Shown piece by piece: positions 1 to 5,837 of a stretch of 6,999 nucleotides of DNA (positions within the stretch are counted from its first letter, which is position 1; each line of letters opens with the position of its first letter). The notes below the pieces were generated by a model. That model made no database searches. It was not told where the DNA came from and was given only the letters and a program-made list of their open reading frames with translations. Both the position numbers and the translations under genes were made by a program. The stretch is from Chryseobacterium gleum. GTDB taxonomy: Bacteria > Bacteroidota > Bacteroidia > UBA10329. The stretch is taken from contig CAMCFW010000108.1 of the NCBI GenBank assembly GCA_945874195.1, forward strand, positions 1 to 6,999, written 5' to 3'.

Positions 1-930
1 ATAGAACTGATTGAGCGTGACAGCAATGCTAGCGCCAATAGAATTGGTGATGCTCAAGCGCAATCGAGGGTCTTCAAAATAAAGGTATCCGTCATGCTCG
101 CTCTGCACCACGTCTAGGTCAACATCGGCCGGATCTATCAAAAGGTTGAAGTTTCCAAAATCGCCATCGGCAAAGGCCATTTTCAGGTTTTGGAACGATT
201 GGCTGACTTGAAATAGATCGGAAGTGGTCGGAGTTGATCCATTCCCTTCGTTCAGAGTCAGCTCATAGTTGATCGGAATGGTGTTCGCACCTCCGCCATT
301 GTTCAAGTCCATCTCGTATCCGGCTAATGGAATGTCAATCGAAAAAGTTACAGTTCCTCCGGTGTAAACAATGGGGAACGACTGAACATAGGCCACACCA
401 TTCAGTCTCATTTCGGGCATCGAGACCTCCAGCGAGCCGCTATGTTGAAATTCGCTACTGAAAGAAATGTTCATGAAACCGCTCTCATAAAGCACCTTAT
501 CCAGTTGCGATCCCCCAGGCCCGGTAAGCGACATGGTAAGTCCGCTGTTCACGGTTTTTTGCACCGATCCATTCGATGAAAAGTTTCCAATCTCTGTAGC
601 CGTGAGCGATATGGGCTGATCAAATGATTGAAATTGTGGCAATTGAAAGAAGTCGTTCACCGTTTGAGAAAAGATTCGTTTGCGGTAAATGAGCGTGATG
701 AAATTGTCGCTGTCGTACTCGTAGATGTTTGTCGAGTCAGCGCTGCTGATCATGTCTTGAGCCGTCATTATTGAATAGACAACTGGAAACGCGATGTCGG
801 GTTCCCAAGTGATCATGTCTTCTTTCATTCGGTCAAAATCGAAATCGTCTTTGAAACAACCGGAAAGGATGAGCATGGCCATGCCAAGAGCGAGGAGGGT
901 GGTTGAACCACCGGGTCTGAATGATCTCAT
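1..930 (-). CDS. Surface-exposed lipoprotein, N-terminal 310 residues (3' end outside window)
   Basis: An open frame runs without a stop from ATG at 930 to the window edge, giving 310 residues. The N-terminus is a lipoprotein signal peptide: a hydrophobic stretch at about residues 12-22, then the lipobox L22-S-G-C25. The residues after the cysteine, F-K-D-D-F-D, fit the C-x-K-(D/E)2 lipoprotein export signal known from Bacteroidota, which sends lipoproteins to the outer face of the outer membrane. The mature part has the alternating hydrophobic/polar pattern of a beta-sandwich protein, is rich in S, T, N and G, and has a Gly-Gly-Gly loop near residue 217. I recognise no catalytic motif and no specific family. 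The gene starts 48 bases after the propeller protein gene and is probably co-transcribed with it. That a protein is encoded and that it is a lipoprotein are well supported; its function is unknown. Confidence 0.85.
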   Translation of the reverse strand, partial: MRSFRPGGSTTLLALGMAMLILSGCFKDDFDFDRMKEDMITWEPDIAFPVVYSIMTAQDMISSADSTNIYEYDSDNFITLIYRKRIFSQTVNDFFQLPQFQSFDQPISLTATEIGNFSSNGSVQKTVNSGLTMSLTGPGGSQLDKVLYESGFMNISFSSEFQHSGSLEVSMPEMRLNGVAYVQSFPIVYTGGTVTFSIDIPLAGYEMDLNNGGGANTIPINYELTLNEGNGSTPTTSDLFQVSQSFQNLKMAFADGDFGNFNLLIDPADVDLDVVQSEHDGYLYFEDPRLRLSITNSIGASIAVTLNQFY

Positions 931-978
931 TGTATTAGGTTTGAGAAGCGTATTCCGCTAAAAGTAGCAAGTTTAACG

Positions 979-3708
979 CTATTGAACTGATTGAATGACC
1001 ACTGATGTGCCATGATGAGCTGACACCAGTAACTTTTCGGATTCGGAAACGAACAGTTCGAATCGGGACGTGCCGCTTAAAGGGAAACCAGATGCCATCT
1101 GTCCAGCAGGGTCAAAAAGCCAAAGTTCTTCCGGATCAATCATGCAATAGCCTATTCCCATACCCTGATCGCCAAGGTCGATCAGGAATGGTGCAGATGC
1201 CGAAAGGTCGAGCCGTTGTTCAATGATCTTTTCCTTCTTGTCATTGAACACTTGCAACATGTTCAAATCAGAAAAGATGAATTCAGGGCGACCGTCCTTA
1301 TTCAGGTCCGATATCAAAAAGCGATGTTCCGGACTGAAGCGTCCTAAGTCCATGGGAAGCACAGTACCCTTCAGGTCAATGCGGTAAATGATGCCCTGTT
1401 CGTCCGTGGTATAAACTCCGGTGAATGCCGATTCAACTGAAAGGAAAGGCTGAAGGTGATTGTTCTTGGACGAGACCACCTTCTTGGTCACTTTCACGCG
1501 GTCCTTCCCTCTACGGTCCAAAAGAAGGATCTTACCATCGCTCTCTCCTGTTATAAGATGGTCTTTTCCTGCTTCCACTAAATAAGTGAAGGGATGAATG
1601 GTCAGACCGGTCGATGCAGCATGAGCCCACCCGCTCACCGCCTTACCCTTGATGTTGTAGTTGTAGGTCTTCTTGTTCTCGCAGCTGATCAACAAACGGT
1701 AATCGAGGTCGTTCTGGTAATCGAACACGGATAGCTTGGTTGTTGCTGGCGCGCTCAACTTCAGCGGAAATCCGTCAACCAGTTTTCCTTCCCGATCCAT
1801 CAGGTATATGAAATTCTTGCTGTTGAACAGGTATTGCAGCTTGCCATTCTTGAGGGCGTCAACTTGCACCGGAGTGCTCTCGATCGGCTCCTCGATCTTC
1901 GTTTTAAAGAGTTGCTGTCCGGCCTTGTTGAATAAATAGACCTGATTCAGATCATCCTGAACCAGCACTTCGGGTTCGCCATCAAGGTGATTCTTTACCC
2001 ATACAGGGGCCGTTTGTGCCTTGGTGTCGAGTAGGCACTCCCATATGGTGGTGTTCACGTTTGCCGGTTCGTTCTCATAAAGAAGGAATGCATTGGTGTA
2101 AAACGATTCTCCCGAACTGGTGAACTGCATTCCGATGGTGCTGAATTTCTCAGTCAGAGTCGGGTTTGAACTCAGAAATTGGGTTGCATGATCATTGAGA
2201 TAAGAGCCAAGGATGTTCTTTGATCGCCCGAAATTCCCGTATATGAACACATTGAATGTGGAACCGAGATATTCGCTGAAACGTGTATAGGCCAGATCCT
2301 TTGCAAGTGTCTTGTCGGCCTGCACCGACTGAAGGAAGACCGACAAAGACTGATTGTCTCTGCCAAAGATCACATGGTTGTCGAAGAGCATATAGGACGG
2401 ATTTTTGAATTCCTCCAAACCCGAACCGAGCAATTCACCGAGCATTCCGTTCAGCGGCAGCTGCCGAATCAGGATGCCGTTTACGTTCAATTCTTCGATA
2501 TTCAATTCATTTTTGGCAGAAAGTTGTGCGGAAAGGTCATCGAGTAGTTTTCCAGCCAGTTCTTCAGAATGGGTGCTGAAAACGGCAAAGGTTTCTCCAG
2601 AGAACGATGGTCCTTTGGGCTGCGTGACGCAGATGCCGAAACTGTTTCCCATCCAGCTGAGGAGATTCTGTTCAAGATCGGTCTCATAATAGGCATTCAG
2701 CGTGTCGAGTTTTTCCTGTGTAAGCTTCAGTTTGCCAAGTTTATTCAGGTAGTTCCGGTAATCGTTCGAGAACGATAAGGCATTGTCAATTCCGAAGAAC
2801 ATGAAAGCGGCCGTATTGGCCGGAAGTACCTTCGGAAAATCGATGGGCTGCGGTTTTTGCGAAACGAACAGGCCCAGATAATCTTTCAGCGTGTCGCCTA
2901 CAGTGGTGAATCCGTTGAATTTCACGCCTTCCCCGGTCAGGTTTATGTCCAGTTCCATCCACGAGGCAAAACGGCCAATGGTGTTTTCGGCATTGCCAAC
3001 CGTTGGCTTCAGCGCCTTTTTAAGGTAGTTCGGCAATTGTTCAAACTGAATGTAAATGTTGGCCGCCACATTCTGCCCTGCCGCTTTCACCATCCGAAGG
3101 AATTCTGGTTCCTTTTTCAGCGAAGCACCAGAATTGAGCTGTTCAATGGCTGTTCTTAGCAGGCTCACCTCCGAGCTGGCCATCACCGATCCCTTGTAGG
3201 CCGTGAAATAGATCTCTGTGGATGGTTTTTCCATCACAAAACGAAGCACATTGACCTCGCCCAATTGCTGTTCTGTGATGGTTCCGCTTGCCGAAAATGC
3301 CTTTTTGATGTTGTCGAGCGATCTTTTGTCGTTGTATTTCACCGAACGGATGGCCGTGAAGAACTGCACCGTGTCCGAATCGTTTCCGTGAAACGAGGTC
3401 CAAATGGCCTGGCCTTGAAACATGGCGCTCATTTCAGCGTCTGTGCGAAGCAGCGAATCGGCCATGGTGTACAACCAGAAAAACTCCTGAAAGCCATCGA
3501 CCGAACTCAGCAGCTGATGGTATTCCTGATTTCGAAGCGCAAGATGCGAACCGCTCAGGTCCGGATAGCACATCACAATGGCAGCCGAGGTTGGAATGGC
3601 ATCCAACGGGTCAGATTCGTTCTTGTCCGGCTTCAGCCATCGCCAATAGGCTCCTGCTGCTGCGAAGAGCAACACTAGAATGACAATGCCGAGGACAAGT
3701 TTTTTCAC
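979..3708 (-). CDS. Membrane-anchored envelope protein with C-terminal seven-blade beta-propeller, 909 aa
   Basis: Translation starts at GTG (3708-3706). The next in-frame codons upstream give no alternative start before a TGA. Residues 4-22 form one hydrophobic helix after MKK, a signal anchor or uncleaved signal peptide, so the bulk should face the periplasm. Residues about 35-560 are a large mixed alpha/beta region with no recognised catalytic motif; its opening (A-I-P-T-S-A-A) loosely recalls DUF3352-type proteins, which is only inference. Residues about 570-909 carry seven spaced copies of a strand-turn motif (hydrophobic-Y/L-hydrophobic-F/D/N-x-x-G-K/Q) at about 590, 634, 681, 727, 774, 818 and 862, that is 44-47 residues apart, as in PQQ-like or FG-GAP-like propellers. 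D801-L-N-K-D-G-R-P-E is an FG-GAP/Ca-loop-like stretch. The final strand (903-908) may close the ring. It follows lolD by 62 bases. A scaffolding or binding role is possible; no function is assigned. Confidence 0.93.
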   Translation of the reverse strand: MKKLVLGIVILVLLFAAAGAYWRWLKPDKNESDPLDAIPTSAAIVMCYPDLSGSHLALRNQEYHQLLSSVDGFQEFFWLYTMADSLLRTDAEMSAMFQGQAIWTSFHGNDSDTVQFFTAIRSVKYNDKRSLDNIKKAFSASGTITEQQLGEVNVLRFVMEKPSTEIYFTAYKGSVMASSEVSLLRTAIEQLNSGASLKKEPEFLRMVKAAGQNVAANIYIQFEQLPNYLKKALKPTVGNAENTIGRFASWMELDINLTGEGVKFNGFTTVGDTLKDYLGLFVSQKPQPIDFPKVLPANTAAFMFFGIDNALSFSNDYRNYLNKLGKLKLTQEKLDTLNAYYETDLEQNLLSWMGNSFGICVTQPKGPSFSGETFAVFSTHSEELAGKLLDDLSAQLSAKNELNIEELNVNGILIRQLPLNGMLGELLGSGLEEFKNPSYMLFDNHVIFGRDNQSLSVFLQSVQADKTLAKDLAYTRFSEYLGSTFNVFIYGNFGRSKNILGSYLNDHATQFLSSNPTLTEKFSTIGMQFTSSGESFYTNAFLLYENEPANVNTTIWECLLDTKAQTAPVWVKNHLDGEPEVLVQDDLNQVYLFNKAGQQLFKTKIEEPIESTPVQVDALKNGKLQYLFNSKNFIYLMDREGKLVDGFPLKLSAPATTKLSVFDYQNDLDYRLLISCENKKTYNYNIKGKAVSGWAHAASTGLTIHPFTYLVEAGKDHLITGESDGKILLLDRRGKDRVKVTKKVVSSKNNHLQPFLSVESAFTGVYTTDEQGIIYRIDLKGTVLPMDLGRFSPEHRFLISDLNKDGRPEFIFSDLNMLQVFNDKKEKIIEQRLDLSASAPFLIDLGDQGMGIGYCMIDPEELWLFDPAGQMASGFPLSGTSRFELFVSESEKLLVSAHHGTSVVIQSVQ

Positions 3709-3744
3709 GGGGTCAGTTATGTTCGGATCGGTGAATCACGTTCA

Positions 3745-3752
3745 CAAAATTA
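3745..3752 (-). promoter_or_regulatory. Candidate -7 promoter element upstream of the propeller protein gene
   Basis: Read on the minus strand this is TAATTTTG, an exact match to the Bacteroidota -7 consensus TAnnTTTG. It lies 36 bases before the GTG start, within the 62-base gap after lolD. No good TTG (-33) element sits at the usual distance upstream. It could give the propeller gene its own transcript in addition to read-through from lolD. Confidence 0.35.
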
Positions 3753-3770
3753 ACAGTTGGGCGTTTGGGA

Positions 3771-4421
3771 TCATATGATCTGTCCATCCTTCATTTCAAG
3801 CTTACGGTCGGCCATATTGGCCAATTCCTCATTGTGGGTCACGATCACGAACGTCTGATTGAACTGTGCTCTGAGGTCGAAGAACATCTGATGCAGTTCC
3901 TTGGCCGATCTGCTATCGAGATTTCCGGATGGTTCGTCTGCCAGAACCACGGCTGGACGGTTCACCAATGCGCGGGCAACAGCCACCCGCTGCTGTTCGC
4001 CACCCGAAAGTTCGGAGGGCTTGTGGTTCATTCTTTCCGACAACCCAAGGAACGTGAGCAGTTCAGATGCCTTTGCCTCGGCATCGGCCCTGCTTTTTCC
4101 AGCAATGAAGGCCGGCATGCACACATTTTCCAAGGCCGTGAATTCGGGCAGCAGATGGTGGAACTGAAAAACGAAACCGATGGCCGTGTTTCTGAACTCC
4201 GAAAGTTTCTTGTCCTTCAGCCCGTTCGTCTCGGTTCCGTTTATGGCAATGGTGCCGGAATCGGCCTTGTCAAGCGTGCCGATGATGTGAAGAAGCGTGG
4301 ATTTTCCCGCACCGGATGCGCCAACGATACTGACAATTTCGCCTTCGGCAATTTCGAGCGAAACGCCTTTCAGCACCTCCAGTTCTCCATATCCTTTATA
4401 GATGTTCTCGGCCTTTATCAT
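3771..4421 (-). CDS. lolD: Lipoprotein-releasing ABC transporter ATP-binding subunit LolD
   Basis: This is the ATPase of the LolCDE-type complex, which uses ATP to extract lipoproteins from the inner membrane for delivery to the outer membrane. All ABC motifs are present (numbered from the chosen start, 216 aa): Walker A G-A-S-G-A-G-K-S-T at about 34-42, Q-loop Q86, signature L-S-G-G-E-Q-Q-R at about 138-145, Walker B V-V-L-A-D-E ending at E163, D-loop L-D at about 168-169, and the switch histidine in V-T-H at 196. The Q-loop context F-Q-F-H-H-L-L-P-E-F-T-A-L-E-N-V is characteristic of LolD, as opposed to MacB or FtsE relatives. A TTG directly before the ATG could add one residue; I chose the ATG (4421-4419). 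No lolC/E permease gene is adjacent in the window, which is common for lolD in this phylum. The upstream neighbour is the toxin-antitoxin module on the same strand. Confidence 0.93.
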   Translation of the reverse strand: MIKAENIYKGYGELEVLKGVSLEIAEGEIVSIVGASGAGKSTLLHIIGTLDKADSGTIAINGTETNGLKDKKLSEFRNTAIGFVFQFHHLLPEFTALENVCMPAFIAGKSRADAEAKASELLTFLGLSERMNHKPSELSGGEQQRVAVARALVNRPAVVLADEPSGNLDSRSAKELHQMFFDLRAQFNQTFVIVTHNEELANMADRKLEMKDGQII

Positions 4422-4449
4422 CAAGGCGAAGATAGGAGAGAATGAACCC

Positions 4450-4466
4450 GAAACCGAGGGGGTTTC
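4450..4466 (-). terminator. Short GC-rich hairpin between antitoxin and lolD
   Basis: GAAACC (4450-4455) pairs perfectly with GGTTTC (4461-4466) around a 5-base loop. It lies between the antitoxin stop and the lolD start, on the lolD side of the direct repeat. No T-run follows on either strand, so a terminator function for the toxin-antitoxin operon is only a possibility; it could equally be a leader hairpin of lolD. Confidence 0.25.
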
Positions 4467-4469
4467 ATC

Positions 4470-4496
4470 GAACTACGAACAGGTGATTTTTGATGA
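4470..4496. repeat. 27-bp direct repeat, copy 1 (lolD side of toxin-antitoxin module)
   Basis: This copy begins GAACTACGAACAGG and ends TTTTTGATGA on the plus strand. It is identical to 5274-5300 except at one base (G at 4483, A at 5287). The offset is exactly 804 bases. A CCGAG match at 4454-4458 and 5258-5262 keeps the same offset, so weak similarity extends further on one side. The two copies bracket the toxin-antitoxin operon. Confidence 0.85.
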
Positions 4497-4520
4497 CCAC
4501 ATTGGATCGTAGCGCCTTAT

Positions 4521-4847
4521 TCAGTACGCCAAGGTCTGGTTGTTCAGTTCCACGTTAAAGCTCACCTTGGCTCCAAGTGCCTCAAATACCTTCATGATCG
4601 TCTCAAATCGGGCGTTTTTCGCGCTGTTCTCTATTTTGGAGATCTGCGCTTTTTGCACTCCCACCAGTTCGCCCAGTTGCTCCTGTGTCAGATTGCGTTC
4701 TTTCCGGGCCTGTTTTATGGCGTGCCCGAGCAGGTCAATGGTCAGTCGGTGTTCAAACCCTTCCCGGTCGGGTGTTCCACGTTCTCCAATGTGCTTGTCG
4801 ATCATCTCGTCAAGCGATACCGTTTTGAATTTGCTGTCCTTTGTCAT
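4521..4847 (-). CDS. higA: HigA-type antitoxin, XRE-family HTH regulator (108 aa)
   Basis: This is the predicted antitoxin and autorepressor of a type II toxin-antitoxin pair. A canonical XRE/Cro helix-turn-helix covers about residues 39-92. Its core is T54-Q-E-Q-L-G-E-L-V-G (helix 2) and Q-K-A-Q-I-S-K-I-E-N (recognition helix, ending at N74), with a typical L-G-A following the last helix (91-93). Residues 1-38 are a charged N-terminal extension, likely toxin-binding or a dimerisation arm, and a short strand-like tail closes the protein. Its ATG overlaps the toxin stop codon by 4 bases (4844-4847, ATGA), which implies translational coupling. The toxin-first order is typical of higBA and unlike relBE. 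Antitoxins of this kind bind operators in their own promoter; a candidate palindrome lies at 5199-5210. Confidence 0.9.
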   Translation of the reverse strand: MTKDSKFKTVSLDEMIDKHIGERGTPDREGFEHRLTIDLLGHAIKQARKERNLTQEQLGELVGVQKAQISKIENSAKNARFETIMKVFEALGAKVSFNVELNNQTLAY

Positions 4848-5191
4848 GTCCTCTTGGTTTTACTTTCGATGTACTGTTCTCTGATCTTTTCGGCCTTCTG
4901 GATCTCCTTGGGCGGTGTCTTCTGTGTCTTTTTCAGTATTCCGTGGGTCGCCACAACCAAGGTGTCTTTTCCATCTGTCCTGTCCCAAAACGAAAAGAGC
5001 CGATAGGACTTTCCGTTGTAGAGTGTCCTGAATTCCCAAATGAGGTCGTTCAGCTTTTTGAAGAGTTCCTTGTCGTTTACGAACTGTGATTTTTTGATGT
5101 TGTAGTATATTTTTTCACGGGCCTTCGCGTCTATGCTTTCCAGAAAGTCGACCGCCTCGGGCAACAACTCAATTCCAAAGTTCGGCTTCAT
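4844..5191 (-). CDS. higB: HigB-like toxin, RelE/ParE superfamily (Gp49-like), 115 aa
   Basis: This is the predicted toxin of the pair, of the phage Gp49-like HigB family, members of which are ribosome-associated mRNA endonucleases. Supporting stretches are the N-terminal helix region P-E-A-V-D-F-L (11-17), the central K-K-L-N-D-L-I-W-E-F-R (45-55), the strands Y-R-L-F-S-F-W (63-69), and the family-typical end T-H-G-I-L-K-K-T-Q-K-T-P (82-93) followed by a basic C-terminal helix with K-A-E-K-I-R-E. The length fits the family (about 100-120 aa), and no frameshift or missing segment is visible, so the toxin is probably intact. The cleavage mechanism follows from the family and cannot be seen directly in the sequence. 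The start is the ATG at 5191-5189; the exact -7 promoter match ends 14 bases before it, so the leader must be very short. Confidence 0.9.
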   Translation of the reverse strand: MKPNFGIELLPEAVDFLESIDAKAREKIYYNIKKSQFVNDKELFKKLNDLIWEFRTLYNGKSYRLFSFWDRTDGKDTLVVATHGILKKTQKTPPKEIQKAEKIREQYIESKTKRT

Positions 5192-5195
5192 TCAA

Positions 5196-5223
5196 AAACT
5201 TTGTTCAAAGGTAACTGAAGTTT
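5196..5223 (-). promoter_or_regulatory. Toxin-antitoxin promoter with candidate HigA operator
   Basis: On the minus strand TACCTTTG (5213-5206) matches the Bacteroidota -7 consensus TAnnTTTG exactly. It is overlapped by the inverted repeat CTTTG-TT-CAAAG (5199-5210). A wider pair, AAACTT (5196-5201) and AAGTTT (5218-5223), encloses the whole element. A symmetric site lying on the -7 box is what autorepression by the dimeric HTH antitoxin would need. No convincing -33 TTG is seen at the normal spacing. Confidence 0.5.
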
Positions 5224-5273
5224 CCCATTAAGGAAATAATGTTGATGTAAATTTTGTCCGAGCCGCGTCTTTT

Positions 5274-5300
5274 GAACTACGAACAGATGATTTTTGATGA
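5274..5300. repeat. 27-bp direct repeat, copy 2 (upstream side of toxin-antitoxin module)
   Basis: 26 of 27 bases match 4470-4496 in the same orientation. The copy ends 17 bases before the long inverted repeat starting at 5318. Both copies are non-coding. They may be remnants of an integration or recombination site, or two members of a dispersed intergenic repeat family. Confidence 0.85.
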
Positions 5301-5317
5301 ATTCCATGGTTTGCGTT

Positions 5318-5419
5318 GGTCACCTCGAGTGGCCGAGGAACGAAGCCGTATCGAGAAGTGCCGTTGTGCTTGCCGCAGTTCTCGATACGTCCGCTAAAAA
5401 GCGGCCACTCGAACTGACC
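5318..5419. repeat. REP-like long imperfect inverted repeat
   Basis: The left arm (5318-5360) and right arm (5376-5419) are reverse complements in their outer and inner blocks. TCGAGTGGCCG (5325-5335) pairs with CGGCCACTCGA (5403-5413 region), and CGTATCGAGAA (5347-5357) pairs with TTCTCGATACG (5379-5389). GGTCA and TGACC close the ends. The blocks are separated by unrelated 11-13 base stretches; the right one is itself a perfect hairpin, CCGCT-AAAA-AGCGG (5391-5404). The central loop is about 15 bases. This two-tier palindrome resembles dispersed REP/BIME-type intergenic elements; no transposase lies nearby. Confidence 0.8.
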
Positions 5420-5491
5420 CGGCTCCCACCGTCCCTTTCAACATCATACCATACAAAAACCTTCTGAAAGCCGCGCCAGCAAAGGAATCCA

Positions 5492-5737
5492 TTCCAGTCT
5501 ATTACTGCCGTAAGAATTACGGAGGTAATTTATTCCGGTCTATTGCTGCCGTAAACTTTACGGAGGCAATTTATTCCAGTCTATTGGTGTCGTAAGAATT
5601 ACGGAGGTAATTTACTCCGGTCTATTGGTGCTGTAAGAGTTACGGTGGCAATCTATTCCAGTCGAGTGGTGTCGTAAGAATTACGGAGGTGATCGGAAAT
5701 ATCCAAGTGCTGTCGTAAAGATTACGGAGGTAGTTGG
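5492..5737 (+). repeat. 41-bp palindromic tandem repeat, six copies
   Basis: Six head-to-tail units of exactly 41 bases start at 5492, 5533, 5574, 5615, 5656 and 5697. Units 1-3 are closest to each other; units 5 and 6 diverge, mostly at their ends. The core of each is a dyad, CCGTAA-GAA-TTACGG in unit 1 and CCGTAAA-C-TTTACGG in unit 2. An outer arm at unit positions 10-14 pairs with 34-38 in units 1 and 2 (ATTAC/GTAAT in unit 1, ATTGC/GCAAT in unit 2). The unit length is not a multiple of three, so the array does not encode a repetitive peptide. The strand is given as plus because wobble pairs are compatible with folding of that strand only. Confidence 0.95.
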
Positions 5738-5778
5738 AAAAATCAGAATGGTGCTGGAGCCCCTATTCGATAGAGGTA
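5738..5778 (+). repeat. Decayed seventh copy of the 41-bp unit
   Basis: The block begins AAAAATC (unit 6 begins AAATATC), keeps TGGTGCTG in register with units 3 and 4, and later has GAGGTAG as in unit 6, about 5 bases late. The core palindrome is gone, but in its place CCCCTAT-TCG-ATAGAGG forms a new near-perfect hairpin. It could be chance similarity. Confidence 0.4.
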
Positions 5779-5801
5779 GAAGAAATGAAGTGGGAAGGTT
5801 G

Positions 5802-5826
5802 GGGCGAATGCGTCAAAGACGCGCCC
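5802..5826 (-). terminator. GC-rich stem-loop downstream of the 256-aa secreted protein gene
   Basis: GCGTC (5810-5814) pairs with GACGC (5818-5822) around AAA, and GGGC (5802-5805) pairs with GCCC (5823-5826) with a 4-base bulge on one side. On the minus strand it lies 11 bases after the stop codon of the gene ending at 5838, a normal terminator position. No T-run follows, so intrinsic termination is uncertain. Confidence 0.35.
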
Positions 5827-5837
5827 GAGCGGGGTCG

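Larger units (their letters stand above)
5192..5837. other. 646-base non-coding stretch rich in repeats
   Basis: No convincing gene lies here on either strand. In order it holds the toxin-antitoxin promoter/operator, a direct repeat copy (5274-5300), a long REP-like inverted repeat (5318-5419), about 70 bases with nothing recognisable (5420-5491), the six-copy 41-bp array (5492-5737), a decayed seventh copy, and a GC-rich hairpin (5802-5826). Most of its length is therefore repetitive or capable of folding. I found no exact plus-strand TAnnTTTG match between 5220 and 5491. Confidence 0.75.

Noticed and set aside
3769..3780. 12-base perfect palindrome GATCATATGATC at the lolD stop codon
   Set aside because: It overlaps the last lolD codons and has no flanking signal; a short palindrome of this kind can arise by chance.
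4422..4424. TTG as the start of lolD
   Set aside because: An ATG follows immediately and gives the usual LolD N-terminus; the TTG would add only one residue.
3765..4445. Plus-strand open frame of 226 codons
   Set aside because: It is antisense to lolD, whose full set of ABC motifs leaves no doubt about the coding strand.
5492..5737. CRISPR array
   Set aside because: The whole 41-base unit is conserved with no unique spacers between repeats, divergence increases gradually toward one end, and no cas gene is present.
5492..5737. Integron attC sites or a repetitive coding region
   Set aside because: No attC-like R'/R'' core pairs or gene cassettes lie between the units, and a 41-base period would shift the reading frame at each repeat.
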